10,458 nt of DNA from Rhodoferax sp. (GCA_030683195.1 JAUXQA010000040.1:1-10458); one strand, 5' to 3'. Shown: positions 1 to 8,100, numbered from the stretch's first letter. The notes: generated by a model from the sequence alone, not told the origin. Numbers and translations are program-made.

Positions 1-399
1 CAAGCCCACGCCACTTCCACCGGCGGGCGTGACGGCAGCACCAAAACGTCAGACGGTCTGCTGGACCTCAAGCTCAGCGTCCCCAAAGAAATGGGCGGTG
101 CGGGCGGCGGCGTCAACCCCGAGCAGCTGTTTGCTGCCGGCTACAGCGCCTGCTTTATTGGTGCGATGAAATTTGTCGCTGGCGCACAAAAGATCACCAT
201 GCCGGCTGATGCGTCGATCGATGCCACAGTGGGCATTGGCCAGATTCCTGCGGGCTTTGGCATTGAAGTGCAAATGGTGGTTCATTTGCCCGGCATGGAC
301 CGCGAAGTGGCCCAAGCCCTCATCAACAAGGCGCATGAGGTCTGCCCCTACTCCAACGCAACGCGCGGCAACATTGAAGTGAGCCTGACCCTGGCGTAA
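1..399 (+). CDS. ohr: Organic hydroperoxide resistance protein, OsmC/Ohr family (5' end missing)
   Basis: Ohr is a cytosolic thiol peroxidase that reduces organic and fatty-acid hydroperoxides with a reactive cysteine pair, usually recycled by lipoylated proteins. The open frame enters from the left edge and gives 132 residues before TAA. Family signatures are plain: STGGRDG near the start, NPEQLFAAGYSACF with the first catalytic cysteine (codon 151-153), and CPYSNATRGN with the resolving cysteine (codon 343-345). Ohr proteins are usually about 140 residues, so only about ten N-terminal residues should lie outside the window. CPYSNATRGN near the C-terminus separates Ohr from general OsmC proteins. 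The first ATG inside the window (91) is internal and is not the start. A strong terminator follows, so the gene is probably not co-transcribed with what lies downstream. The usual repressor gene ohrR is not visible here. Confidence 0.95.
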   Translation, partial: QAHATSTGGRDGSTKTSDGLLDLKLSVPKEMGGAGGGVNPEQLFAAGYSACFIGAMKFVAGAQKITMPADASIDATVGIGQIPAGFGIEVQMVVHLPGMDREVAQALINKAHEVCPYSNATRGNIEVSLTLA

Positions 400-435
400 A
401 TACAGCCCAGGCTGGCAAACCCAGTCTGTCGCTTT

Positions 436-470
436 GGCGGCCCACCCCGATTGTCGGGGTGGGCCGTTTC
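436..470 (+). terminator. Rho-independent terminator after ohr
   Basis: A perfect ten-base stem, CCCACCCCGA (441-450) and TCGGGGTGGG (454-463), closes on a three-base TTG loop. Three further Watson-Crick pairs (438-440 with 464-466) and two G-T wobbles extend it. A T-rich tail, TTTCGTTT, follows. It lies 37 nt past the ohr stop and just before the DUF2855 start. Confidence 0.85.
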
Positions 471-485
471 GTTTATGGTTCCGGA

Positions 486-1613
486 ATGACTACGCTTGAT
501 CTCCTTATTCGCAAAGACCAGCTCACCACCACCGAGCTGCGCCACTCCCCACAATTGCCGCTGAACCCGGGCGAAATACGCATGCGGATTGACTCGTTTG
601 CGCTGACCTCCAACAACATCACCTACGCGGCGTTTGGCGATGCGATGAATTACTGGTCGTTTTTCCCCGTGACTGCGGCAGATGCCAGCCTGTGGGGTCG
701 TATTCCGGTGTGGGGGTTTGGCACCGTGGTGGCGTCGGAGCATTCCGACGTGGCACTGGGTGAGCGGTTCTATGGTTATTACCCCATGTCCAGCCATGTG
801 GTGCTGCAGCCTGCGCGCACATCGTCCGCCGGGTTTTCGGACGGTGCGGCGCACCGCGCCAGTCTGCACCCGGTTTACAACCAGTATGTGCGCTGTAGCG
901 CCGACCCTTTTTACACGGCCGAGTCTGAGGACACGCAGGCCCTGCTGCGCCCGCTGTTCACCACCTCCTGGCTGATTGATGACTTTTTGGCGGATAACCA
1001 GTTTTTTGGTGCGGCCGAGCCGGGTGGTCCACCGGCCACCCTGATCTTGTCCAGTGCCTCCAGTAAAACAGCTTTTGGCACCGCGTTTCAACTGGCTCAG
1101 CGCGACGGCGTGGAGGTCGTGGGATTGACGTCAGCGGGCAACGTGGCGTTTTGTGAGAGCCTGGGCTGCTACCACCGTGTGCTGACCTATGAGCAACTTG
1201 ACCAGATCAATGCCGATGCGGCGTGTGTCTACATTGACTTTGCCGGCAACGCCGAATTGCGCCGGGCCATTCACACCCGCTTCACCCAATTGCGCTACAG
1301 CAGCTCCATTGGCGGCACCCATGTGGACCAACTCGGCGGCGCCAAAACGCTGCCGGGGCCTAAACCGACCCTGTTTTTTGCCCCGGCCCAAATCAAGAAG
1401 CGCAGCGGGGAGTGGGGTGCCCAGGGCTTGGGCCAGCGCCTGCTGCAGGCGTGGCAAACCTTCACGGCTCGCGTGAACGACCCCCAAAACCCGTGGCTGG
1501 TGGTGCACCATCACCGGGGTGCCGATGCAGTGGCCTTGACCTATCAAAAGGTACTGGGCGGGCGAGGTGACCCGCGAGAGGGGCACATACTCACGCTGCA
1601 AGAGCGTGAGTAG
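486..1613 (+). CDS. DUF2855 family protein, function unknown
   Basis: The 375-residue product resembles the DUF2855 family of bacterial proteins, which look like distant relatives of medium-chain (quinone-oxidoreductase-like) dehydrogenases. Segments typical of the family are NNITYAAFGDAMNYWSFFP near residues 43-61, a WGFGTVVASEHSDVALGERFYGYYP block around residue 75, and LILSSASSKTAFGTAFQL around residue 190. The last sits where an MDR fold would have its nucleotide-binding strand and turn. No zinc-site pattern or signal peptide is seen. I chose ATG at 486. The longer frame from GTG at 459 would start inside the ohr terminator hairpin and adds nine residues of no family likeness. The ribosome site is weak. 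No substrate is known and none is assigned. The family call rests on remembered motifs, so it is good but not certain. Confidence 0.8.
   Translation: MTTLDLLIRKDQLTTTELRHSPQLPLNPGEIRMRIDSFALTSNNITYAAFGDAMNYWSFFPVTAADASLWGRIPVWGFGTVVASEHSDVALGERFYGYYPMSSHVVLQPARTSSAGFSDGAAHRASLHPVYNQYVRCSADPFYTAESEDTQALLRPLFTTSWLIDDFLADNQFFGAAEPGGPPATLILSSASSKTAFGTAFQLAQRDGVEVVGLTSAGNVAFCESLGCYHRVLTYEQLDQINADAACVYIDFAGNAELRRAIHTRFTQLRYSSSIGGTHVDQLGGAKTLPGPKPTLFFAPAQIKKRSGEWGAQGLGQRLLQAWQTFTARVNDPQNPWLVVHHHRGADAVALTYQKVLGGRGDPREGHILTLQERE
1589..1611 (+). other. Stem-loop over the DUF2855 stop codon
   Basis: ACTCACGCT (1589-1597) and AGCGTGAGT (1603-1611) form a perfect nine-base stem with a five-base GCAAG loop. 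The right arm runs into the TAG stop at 1611-1613. No T-run follows, so it is not a standard intrinsic terminator. It could be an mRNA 3'-end stabiliser, a pause site, or chance. Confidence 0.45.
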
Positions 1614-1705
1614 CCTTGGCAGCTCGTGGGCATGGTCATTGATTTCATCAGACAGGCAGCCCCGCGTGTGCTGGTAAGCTGACCGGCTCACCTACGCAAG
1701 CCCTC

Positions 1706-2152
1706 ATGATCAGAATTCTTTACGCCAGCCAATCCACCCACGACATCACCGACCAGCAAGTTCACGATATTCTGACTTCATCACGGCGGAATAATCCTGG
1801 CCACGGCATCACGGGGGTGCTCATTCACGGTGGCGGGCTGTTCATGCAAGTGCTGGAAGGTCCGGAGCAAAGCACCTTGCGCCAGTACGTGAGAATTCTG
1901 GACGACCGACGCCATGGCGACTGCAAGATCATCCACATCACGCCCACTGACCATCGGATTTTTAAAAAATGGTCGATGGGGGTCATCAAATGTGACCCTT
2001 TGCAGTTTCAGCAGATTGCCAAGCTGCGCGAGCGCCGCTTTGAATCGGTGCCAGCAAAAGACTTCACCTCGGAGATGGGTGAATTTGTCAAGATGTTGAA
2101 TACCGGGCAAGCACATCCAGACGCCAGCCTGCCCGTGGAAGCCCTGAGCTGA
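1706..2152 (+). CDS. Short BLUF-domain blue-light photoreceptor
   Basis: BLUF proteins bind FAD and sense blue light by rearranging hydrogen bonds between a tyrosine and a glutamine next to the flavin. The 148-residue product has the whole domain in residues 1-95: ILYAS with Tyr6, RRNN with Asn30, GITGVLIHGGGLFMQVLEGP with Gln48, and WSMG with Trp89 and Met91. Spacings Tyr-Asn 24, Tyr-Gln 42 and Tyr-Trp 83 match those of AppA (Y21, N45, Q63, W104), so the photocycle residues are all present. The remaining ~55 residues carry no enzyme domain, so this is a short, stand-alone BLUF like BlrB or PixD, which signal through partner proteins. No clear Shine-Dalgarno precedes ATG 1706, but the start is fixed by the fold, since ILYAS begins the first strand. 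Nearby HD-GYP and kinase genes are candidate partners, by proximity only. Confidence 0.95.
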   Translation: MIRILYASQSTHDITDQQVHDILTSSRRNNPGHGITGVLIHGGGLFMQVLEGPEQSTLRQYVRILDDRRHGDCKIIHITPTDHRIFKKWSMGVIKCDPLQFQQIAKLRERRFESVPAKDFTSEMGEFVKMLNTGQAHPDASLPVEALS

Positions 2153-2222
2153 GATCCAGCAGCAGGCTTCCAATCGCCCCTATCTTCCTGTGTGAGGGGG
2201 CACTTCGCGCGACAATGCAGGC

Positions 2223-3287
2223 ATGTTGTCTGCCCCCCCATCTCCCACCGCCCTTCATCCTTTTGAGTCGCTCACGCCTGATGTGGTCATGGACGCGCTG
2301 GCCAGCGTCGGCCTGTTTGGTGACGGGCGCCAGCTCGCCCTGAGCTCGTACGAGAACCGTGTCTACCAGTTGCATCTGGAGGACGGGCAGGCTGTGGTGG
2401 CCAAGTTTTACCGGCCCGAGCGCTGGAGTGAGGCGCAAATCCTGGAGGAGCATGCGTTCTCTGCCGAACTGATGGCAGCTGAAATCCCGGTGGTCGGGCC
2501 TTTGACGCTCAACGGAGCCACCTTGCACCACTTTGGGGGCTTCGCTTTCAGCGTGAGCCCCCGCAGGGGCGGGCGGCCGCCGGAACTGGACGACCCAGAC
2601 GTGCTGGAGTGGATCGGCCGCTTTCTGGCCCGCATCCACACCGTGGGCGTGGCCAGACCTTTTGTGCACCGGCCGGCCTTGAACCTCCACACCTTTGGTG
2701 TGGAGTCGCGAGACTGGCTGCTGGCGAATGAGCGCATCCCGCTGGACGTGCAATCGGCCTGGAGCAAGGCGTCTCAGGATGCTCTTGATTTAATAGCTAC
2801 TTACCCAGATATAACGCCGGCTAGAGGTTCAAAAGATTCAAAAAACTCATATTCTGACCCCGTCAGGCTGCTGCGCCTGCATGGCGACTGCCACCCGGGC
2901 AATATCCTGTGGACACCGCTGGATTCGCCCAGCAGCGCGGGGCCCGGTCCGCACTTTGTGGATCTGGATGACGCCCGCAGCGGCCCCGCCGTGCAAGACC
3001 TGTGGATGCTGCTCAGCGGGGACCGCCAGCAGCGCAGCCGCCAATTGGGCGCGCTGGTGGATGGTTACGAGCAGTTTCGCGAGTTTGACCGGCGCGAGCT
3101 CGCCCTGATCGAACCCCTGCGGACCCTGCGCCTGATTCATTACAGCGCCTGGCTGGCCCGGCGTTGGGACGACCCCACTTTTCCCATCAATTTTCCGTGG
3201 TTCGGCTCCAGCGATTATTGGCAGGGTCAAGTGCAAATGTTTGAGGAGCAAATGGAGGCCATGCAGGAAGACCCGCTGGTGGTTTGA
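2223..3287 (+). CDS. srkA: Stress response serine/threonine kinase (SrkA/YihE/RdoA family)
   Basis: SrkA is a cytosolic kinase of the aminoglycoside-phosphotransferase fold. In Escherichia coli it protects cells under oxidative and envelope stress and counters MazF-linked death. The 354-residue product shows SYENRVYQ (residues 42-49) and AKFYRP with the ATP-binding lysine Lys61. It also has LHGDCHPGNIL with catalytic Asp222 and Asn227, and FVDLDDA with metal-binding Asp247, followed by the family block GPAVQDLWMLLSGD. The end, roughly PWFGSSDYW onward, also fits the family. It is about 26 residues longer than E. coli SrkA (328). Most of the excess is explained by a lysine/serine-rich segment at residues 187-212, just before the catalytic loop, encoded by AT-rich DNA unlike the rest of the gene and described separately as a repeat. 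The frame stays open through it. Start ATG 2223 is the plausible first codon; SYENR lies at the expected depth. Confidence 0.93.
   Translation: MLSAPPSPTALHPFESLTPDVVMDALASVGLFGDGRQLALSSYENRVYQLHLEDGQAVVAKFYRPERWSEAQILEEHAFSAELMAAEIPVVGPLTLNGATLHHFGGFAFSVSPRRGGRPPELDDPDVLEWIGRFLARIHTVGVARPFVHRPALNLHTFGVESRDWLLANERIPLDVQSAWSKASQDALDLIATYPDITPARGSKDSKNSYSDPVRLLRLHGDCHPGNILWTPLDSPSSAGPGPHFVDLDDARSGPAVQDLWMLLSGDRQQRSRQLGALVDGYEQFREFDRRELALIEPLRTLRLIHYSAWLARRWDDPTFPINFPWFGSSDYWQGQVQMFEEQMEAMQEDPLVV
2781..2860. repeat. AT-rich dispersed-repeat-like insert inside srkA
   Basis: This roughly 80-base stretch is markedly richer in A and T than the flanking GC-rich coding DNA and includes TTGATTTAATAGCTACTTAC, then GGCTAGAGGTTCAAAAGATT. 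From memory it resembles a degenerate copy of a short palindromic repeat common in Comamonadaceae, with ATAGCTGCTTGCGC on one arm and AAGCGCTAGAGGC on the other. It is read in frame with srkA and adds about 26 residues (ALDLIATYPDI through SKNSYSD) immediately upstream of the catalytic loop. Exact ends are uncertain, and the family match is recalled rather than searched. Confidence 0.6.
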
Positions 3288-3347
3288 GGCCTGCAGCCCG
3301 GTACACTTGAAGGAGAGAGATTTTTTCTCTGGAGACCTTGATACCCC

Positions 3348-4526
3348 ATGGCAGAGGGACGAGTAGAGAGTAAACCGATGACCGAAGACAAACTCACCGC
3401 GCTGTCCAGCAACGCTGGCGTTCACGGGGAAAACCTGACTGATCATTTGCGCATGGTGCACAGCGTGATCTCGTCCCGCTATCCCCATATCGACCGGGTG
3501 GCGCTGGCGACTTACGATGTGCCCACCGATACCCTCAAGACCTTTGTCAGCAGCAACCGCGACGAGGTCATGCTGACGCACTACGAAACCCCCCTGAGCC
3601 AGGTGCCCTCTTTGGCACTGCTGGCCAGCAAACGCCAAAGCCGGATCATCGAAGACATCGCCGTCACCCTGACGGCCGACAGCACGCACACCGCCTGGCT
3701 CAAGACGCAGGACTATCGGTCCAGTTTTACGCTTCCCATTTACCGCGGCGAGCAGCTGGCTGGTTTTTTGTTCTTTGACTCCAAGCTGTCCCATGCGTTT
3801 GACGCGGATACCGCAAGCTTTCTGGAGATGTTTGCCCACCTGATTTCGCAGATGTATCTGTTGCAACTGCAGGTCGTGCACGGCATGGTGGGCACGGTTC
3901 ACCTGGCTAGCGGGCTGGCCCGCCTGCGAGACCTTGAAACCGGGCAGCACCTGGAGCGCATGGCATCGTATTCCCGCCTGATGGCTCGCGGGCTGGCGAC
4001 TTCGCACGGGCTCACCGACGAATTCATCGAATACGTGTTCTTGTTTGCACCCTTGCATGACATCGGCAAGGTGGGCATTCCCGACAAGGTGCTTCTCAAG
4101 CCCGGCAAGCTTGATGCTGACGAGTGGGTCATCATGAGGCGCCATGTGGAGATCGGCGAGTCGATCATCGACCAGATGGACATGAGTCTGGGCAGCAAAA
4201 TGGCCAATGCGATCATGCGAAACATTGTTTCTGGGCACCACGAGCGGGGTGATGGCTCCGGTTATCCACGCGGATTGTTGATGGCCCAGATACCGATCGA
4301 GGCGCGCATCGTCGCGGTCGCTGATGTGTACGACGCCCTCTCGAACCGCCGACCCTACAAAGCGGCCTGGACCGAGGAGGCCATTGCTGCCGAGTTGTCC
4401 AAGGAAGTTGCCATGGGTCGGCTGGACAAGGACTGTGTGGACGCCCTGTGGGCTGCACACAGCGAGCGATCCGCCATCCAGGTACGACTGGCTGACCCAA
4501 GCGCCACGCTGCCCACCCCACCCTAA
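3348..4526 (+). CDS. GAF-like sensor plus HD-GYP cyclic-di-GMP phosphodiesterase (first copy)
   Basis: HD-GYP enzymes hydrolyse cyclic-di-GMP, usually to GMP, lowering the signal that favours biofilm over motility. The 392-residue protein has a GAF-like N-terminal part (about residues 40-160, including a GEQLAGFLFFDS core) and a complete HD-GYP domain from about 185. Visible metal and catalytic positions are ETGQH (Glu197, His201), HDIGKVGIPD (His237, Asp238), RHVEIGE (His266), HHERGDGSGYP (His297, His298, GYP ending at Pro307) and VAVADVYDAL. All expected residues are present, so it should be active. There is no membrane segment. The start is ambiguous: ATG 3348 has a GGAG 13 nt upstream, while ATG 3378 has GAGAG about 7 nt upstream. 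Both give N-termini comparable in length to the paralogue at 8684-9835. The histidine kinase gene begins 28 nt after its stop with no terminator between, which suggests one transcript. Confidence 0.95.
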   Translation: MAEGRVESKPMTEDKLTALSSNAGVHGENLTDHLRMVHSVISSRYPHIDRVALATYDVPTDTLKTFVSSNRDEVMLTHYETPLSQVPSLALLASKRQSRIIEDIAVTLTADSTHTAWLKTQDYRSSFTLPIYRGEQLAGFLFFDSKLSHAFDADTASFLEMFAHLISQMYLLQLQVVHGMVGTVHLASGLARLRDLETGQHLERMASYSRLMARGLATSHGLTDEFIEYVFLFAPLHDIGKVGIPDKVLLKPGKLDADEWVIMRRHVEIGESIIDQMDMSLGSKMANAIMRNIVSGHHERGDGSGYPRGLLMAQIPIEARIVAVADVYDALSNRRPYKAAWTEEAIAAELSKEVAMGRLDKDCVDALWAAHSERSAIQVRLADPSATLPTPP

Positions 4527-4554
4527 CGCACTCGCCCGCGCTCAGAAGCCGACT

Positions 4555-7500
4555 ATGCAATCAGCCACCCTGCCGGACAACGAAACCTCCCGCCTTGCCG
4601 CCCTCAGGCGCCTCGACGTCCTGGACAGTGGGCCGGAAGCCGAGTTTGAGGCTTTGGTTCGGGTCGCCTCGCTCGTTTGCGGTGTACCGATCTCTCTCAT
4701 CAGCCTGATTGACAGCGAGCGTCAATGGTTCAAGGCCAACATCGGCCTGCCCGGTGTGACGGAAACACCAAGGAGCCTGGCCTTTTGTGCCCATGCGATC
4801 CTGGACGAGCAACTTCTTGAAGTGCCTGATGCGACCCGGGACCCCCGCTTTTTTGACAATCCGTTGGTGACCACCGCACCCGACATCCGCTTTTACGCCG
4901 GACAGCCCATTGTGCTTAAAGACGGTAGCCGCATCGGCACCCTGTGTGTGATCGACCGTGAGCAGCGCCAGTTGTCGGTGGAGCAGCGCGTGATCATGCG
5001 AGCACTCGCCGTGGCGGCGGCCAAGGCCTTCGAGGGACGCCAGGCGATGCTTGCGCAGCACAAAACTGAAAATGAGCTGCTCAAAAGCAAGGCCATGCTG
5101 GAGCGTACAGGCGCTTTGGCTGGTGTAGGGGGCTGGGAGATTGATCTCGTGGCCCGCACCATGGACTGGGCCGAGGAAGCTCGCAGAATTCACGGGATGG
5201 CGCCGGGTTATTCGCCGACCCTGAACGAGGCCCTGAACTTTTTTGCGCCTGATGCGCAGCCGCAGATTCGTGCAGCGCTGCAAGCCAGCCAGGACTCTGG
5301 CCAGGGCTGGGACCTGGAGCTGCCCCTGATGAGCCGTGGTGGTGCATGCATCTGGGTGAGGGCGCTGGCCACGGTGGAGTTTGACGGGGGGAAGCCCGCC
5401 CGGCTGGTGGGCGCGTTTCAGGACATCACCTTGCTCCGACAGGAGCGACTGGCGCTGCTTGAATCCCAGGAGCGCGTGCGGCTCGCTACCGAGGTCGGTG
5501 GCATCGGTATCTGGAGCATGGACATCCGCGCCGGCTCGGTGAGCTGGGACGCGCAGACCTACCGGCTCCTCGGGCTCGACCCGTCTGACCCTGCGCCCAT
5601 CAATGACCTGTGGCACCGCCACGTGCATCCGGACGATCAGGCAGCGGTCAACCACGCCCTGCAGGAGTCAATCACTACAGGGGAACACTATGCGTGTGAG
5701 TTTCGAGCGGTCTGGCCCGACCAGACCATTCGCTATTTGATGGGCTATGGCCGTGTCAGTCTTGGCGCCAACGGTCAAGTGGTGGCTCTTGTGGGTACCA
5801 ATATGGACGTAACACAGGCCAGGCACTACGCCGAGTCGCTCAAGGAGGCCCGCGACAAGGCCGAGCAAGCCAGCCAGAGCAAGGGCCAATTTCTGGCCAA
5901 CATGAGCCACGAAATCCGCACGCCCATGAATGCTATTTTGGGCATGCTCAACTTGTTGCAAAAAACTCACCTGAATGCGCAGCAGCGAGACTACGCCAGC
6001 AAGGCCGGGGGTGCTGCCAAGTCGCTGCTGGGCTTGCTCAATGACATTCTGGATTTCTCCAAGGTGGATGCCGGCAAGTTGACGCTGGAGTGTGAGCCCT
6101 TTTCACTGGAGAAACTACTGCGCGAGCTCTCGGTGGTCCTTTCAGCCAATGTGGAATCAAAAAATCTGGAGATATTGTTTGATGTGGACCCCGCCCTGCC
6201 AGATGTGGTGGCGGGCGACGCCATGCGCTTGCAGCAGGTGCTCATCAACCTGGGTGGCAATGCGGTCAAGTTCACCTCGCAAGGGCAGGTGGTGATCGCG
6301 CTGCGCTGCGCCAGCCAGACCGATGAAGCCGTGACCATTGAGTTCGAGGTCAAAGACACGGGTATCGGCATTGCGCCCGAAAGTCTGGCCAACATATTCA
6401 GCGACTTTTCCCAGGCAGAGGCTTCCACCACCCGACGCTTTGGCGGCACCGGTTTGGGGCTGGCCATTTGCAAGCGCCTCGTGAAGTTGATGGGCGGCGA
6501 GATCCGCATCACCAGCACACCGGGCGTGGGCAGCACGTTTGCATTTTTTGCGGTGTTGCAACGCGTGCGGGTCATCCCCGCTGAGCTGCTCCCACCGGCC
6601 AGCCTTGCGCTGGCGCCCCAACGTGTGTTGGTGGTGGACGACAACCCCGTCGCGGGCGACTTGATGCAACGTATGTTGCAATCCTTGGGCTGGACCGCTG
6701 ATCGGGCTTGCAGTGGCGCCCAGGCGCTGGAGATGACGGGTGCACGCATAGGCCCCGATCACCCCGCGTTTCCCTATGACGTGGTGGTGGTTGACTGGCA
6801 AATGCCCGGTATGGACGGCTGGGAGACCACCCGGCGCATTCGGCACATCAGCCAGTCTTGCCCAGGTCCACAACCCGTGGTGATCATGGCCACCGCCCAC
6901 GGACGCGAAACCCTGGCTCAGCGCTCTCAAATCGAGCAAGACATGCTCAACGGATTTCTCGTCAAACCCATGACCGCAGCCATGGTGCGAGAGGCTGTGG
7001 CCAGCACCCTGGCCGGCCAGGCTGGGCTCGGGCAGGAAGACGGCCGGCGCAGCAGCCACAGGGGCCTCAATGGCCTGCGCATTTTGGTGGTCGAAGACAA
7101 TTTGATCAACCAGCAGGTGGCCGAAGAGTTGCTGGTATCAGAGGGCGCCATGGTTTTTCTGGCCGCCAATGGACAACTCGGCGTTGAGGCCGTGGCAGCC
7201 GCCGAACCGCAGTTTGACGTGGTGCTGATGGACCTTCAGATGCCGGTGCTGGACGGCTTTGGCGCCACACGGGTCATTCGTCAGCAGTTGGGCTTGACCC
7301 AGCTGCCGATCGTAGCCATGACGGCCAACGCACTGGCCAGTGACCGCGATGCCTGCCTTGCTGCAGGCATGGACGAGCACGTGGGCAAACCATTTGATTT
7401 AGCCGAACTGGTAGCTTTGCTGGGTCGGCTCACGGGAATTGATCCAGCCTTGCCAGCGGCGCTGGCGAGAGAATCCGTTTTGCCGACTGCGCTGGTGGTG

Positions 7501-8100
7501 CCCGGTCTGGATGTGGCTGCCGCCCTGGCGCGCATGTCGGGCATGAAGTCGCTGTATGTGCGCACGGCGCGGGATTTCTCCCAAGAATTGATCAAGCTCG
7601 CACCGGAACTTCGTCGTCTGCTGGAAGCGGACGAGAGCGGCCAGGCCGTGCGCTTACTGCACACCCTCAAAGGCAACGCCGGCACCCTGGGCGCCGAGGC
7701 CCTGTCTCGGGAGGCTGGGCAACTTGAACTCTTGTGCAGGACGCCTGCCGGCCGGATCACTTGCCTTGCGCGCCTGGGTACCCTGACGCAGCGGTGCGAT
7801 GCCACCCGCCAGGCACTGGGTCAGGTCATTGATGCCTGGACGCCCGCAGACGGCAGCCCGGCGGCTGCGCATGCTGTGCCGCTGAATCACCAAGCCGCCA
7901 GTGCGGCATTGCGGGCGCTGGTTGCGCTATTGGTGGCCTCGGACTTGTCTGCGCTGGCGCTCTACGACAACAGCCGAGAGGCGTTGTCGGGCCTGTCAGC
8001 CGGGTTTGAAGCCGCCCTCACGACAGCGCTGGAAAACCTTGATTTTCAGGGCGCACATGCACAGTGCGTCGGCATGCTGGAGCAGCTTGACGCCCTTTGA
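4555..8100 (+). CDS. Soluble hybrid histidine kinase: GAF-PAS-PAS-HisKA-HATPase-REC-REC-Hpt
   Basis: This is a 1181-residue cytosolic phosphorelay kinase with no membrane segment. In order it has a GAF domain (about 10-165, with AFCAHAI at 76-82), PAS (183-293), PAS (303-421), and a short coiled link. HisKA follows with phospho-acceptor His452 in MSHEIRTP, then a catalytic domain with N-box Asn569, DTGIGI (601-606) and GGTGLGL (630-636). Receiver 1 has VVDDN with Asp747, Thr780 and Lys804; receiver 2 has VVEDN with Asp893, Thr923 and Lys945. The Hpt domain has His1036 in LLHTLKGNAGTLG. All phosphotransfer residues are present, so a His-Asp-His relay is possible. About 100 residues follow the Hpt (from ~1080), alanine/leucine-rich and without a named domain. 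The GAF start motif fixes ATG 4555; the frame extends up to 4324, but that part only shadows the HD-GYP gene. No cognate output regulator is adjacent. The input signal cannot be read from the sequence. Confidence 0.95.
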   Translation: MQSATLPDNETSRLAALRRLDVLDSGPEAEFEALVRVASLVCGVPISLISLIDSERQWFKANIGLPGVTETPRSLAFCAHAILDEQLLEVPDATRDPRFFDNPLVTTAPDIRFYAGQPIVLKDGSRIGTLCVIDREQRQLSVEQRVIMRALAVAAAKAFEGRQAMLAQHKTENELLKSKAMLERTGALAGVGGWEIDLVARTMDWAEEARRIHGMAPGYSPTLNEALNFFAPDAQPQIRAALQASQDSGQGWDLELPLMSRGGACIWVRALATVEFDGGKPARLVGAFQDITLLRQERLALLESQERVRLATEVGGIGIWSMDIRAGSVSWDAQTYRLLGLDPSDPAPINDLWHRHVHPDDQAAVNHALQESITTGEHYACEFRAVWPDQTIRYLMGYGRVSLGANGQVVALVGTNMDVTQARHYAESLKEARDKAEQASQSKGQFLANMSHEIRTPMNAILGMLNLLQKTHLNAQQRDYASKAGGAAKSLLGLLNDILDFSKVDAGKLTLECEPFSLEKLLRELSVVLSANVESKNLEILFDVDPALPDVVAGDAMRLQQVLINLGGNAVKFTSQGQVVIALRCASQTDEAVTIEFEVKDTGIGIAPESLANIFSDFSQAEASTTRRFGGTGLGLAICKRLVKLMGGEIRITSTPGVGSTFAFFAVLQRVRVIPAELLPPASLALAPQRVLVVDDNPVAGDLMQRMLQSLGWTADRACSGAQALEMTGARIGPDHPAFPYDVVVVDWQMPGMDGWETTRRIRHISQSCPGPQPVVIMATAHGRETLAQRSQIEQDMLNGFLVKPMTAAMVREAVASTLAGQAGLGQEDGRRSSHRGLNGLRILVVEDNLINQQVAEELLVSEGAMVFLAANGQLGVEAVAAAEPQFDVVLMDLQMPVLDGFGATRVIRQQLGLTQLPIVAMTANALASDRDACLAAGMDEHVGKPFDLAELVALLGRLTGIDPALPAALARESVLPTALVVPGLDVAAALARMSGMKSLYVRTARDFSQELIKLAPELRRLLEADESGQAVRLLHTLKGNAGTLGAEALSREAGQLELLCRTPAGRITCLARLGTLTQRCDATRQALGQVIDAWTPADGSPAAAHAVPLNHQAASAALRALVALLVASDLSALALYDNSREALSGLSAGFEAALTTALENLDFQGAHAQCVGMLEQLDAL

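Noticed and set aside
459..485. GTG 459 as start of the DUF2855 gene
   Set aside because: The codon lies in the ohr terminator hairpin and adds residues with no family likeness; ATG 486 is better.
348..1091. 247-residue minus-strand open frame opposite DUF2855
   Set aside because: It covers the ohr terminator and the DUF2855 coding strand; arginine/glycine-rich shadow with no motifs.
1671..1680. TGGTAAGCT as an extended -10 for the BLUF gene
   Set aside because: No -35 at normal spacing and a single weak match; not enough to call a promoter.
3314..3330. AGAGA / TCTCT hairpin with T-run before the first HD-GYP gene, considered as an srkA terminator
   Set aside because: The stem is only five A/G-T/C pairs and the T-run lies in the loop rather than after it, so it is not a convincing terminator.
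2847..4460. 537-residue minus-strand open frame opposite srkA and HD-GYP
   Set aside because: It is antisense to two well-supported genes, shows no recognisable domain, and long antisense frames are expected in GC-rich DNA.
4324..4554. N-terminal extension of the histidine kinase frame to ATG 4324
   Set aside because: It overlaps the end of the HD-GYP gene in another frame and its translation is proline/arginine-rich with no domain; the GAF domain begins properly from ATG 4555.
6157..7059. 300-residue minus-strand open frame opposite the kinase
   Set aside because: It mirrors conserved HATPase and receiver coding sequence and has no domain of its own.
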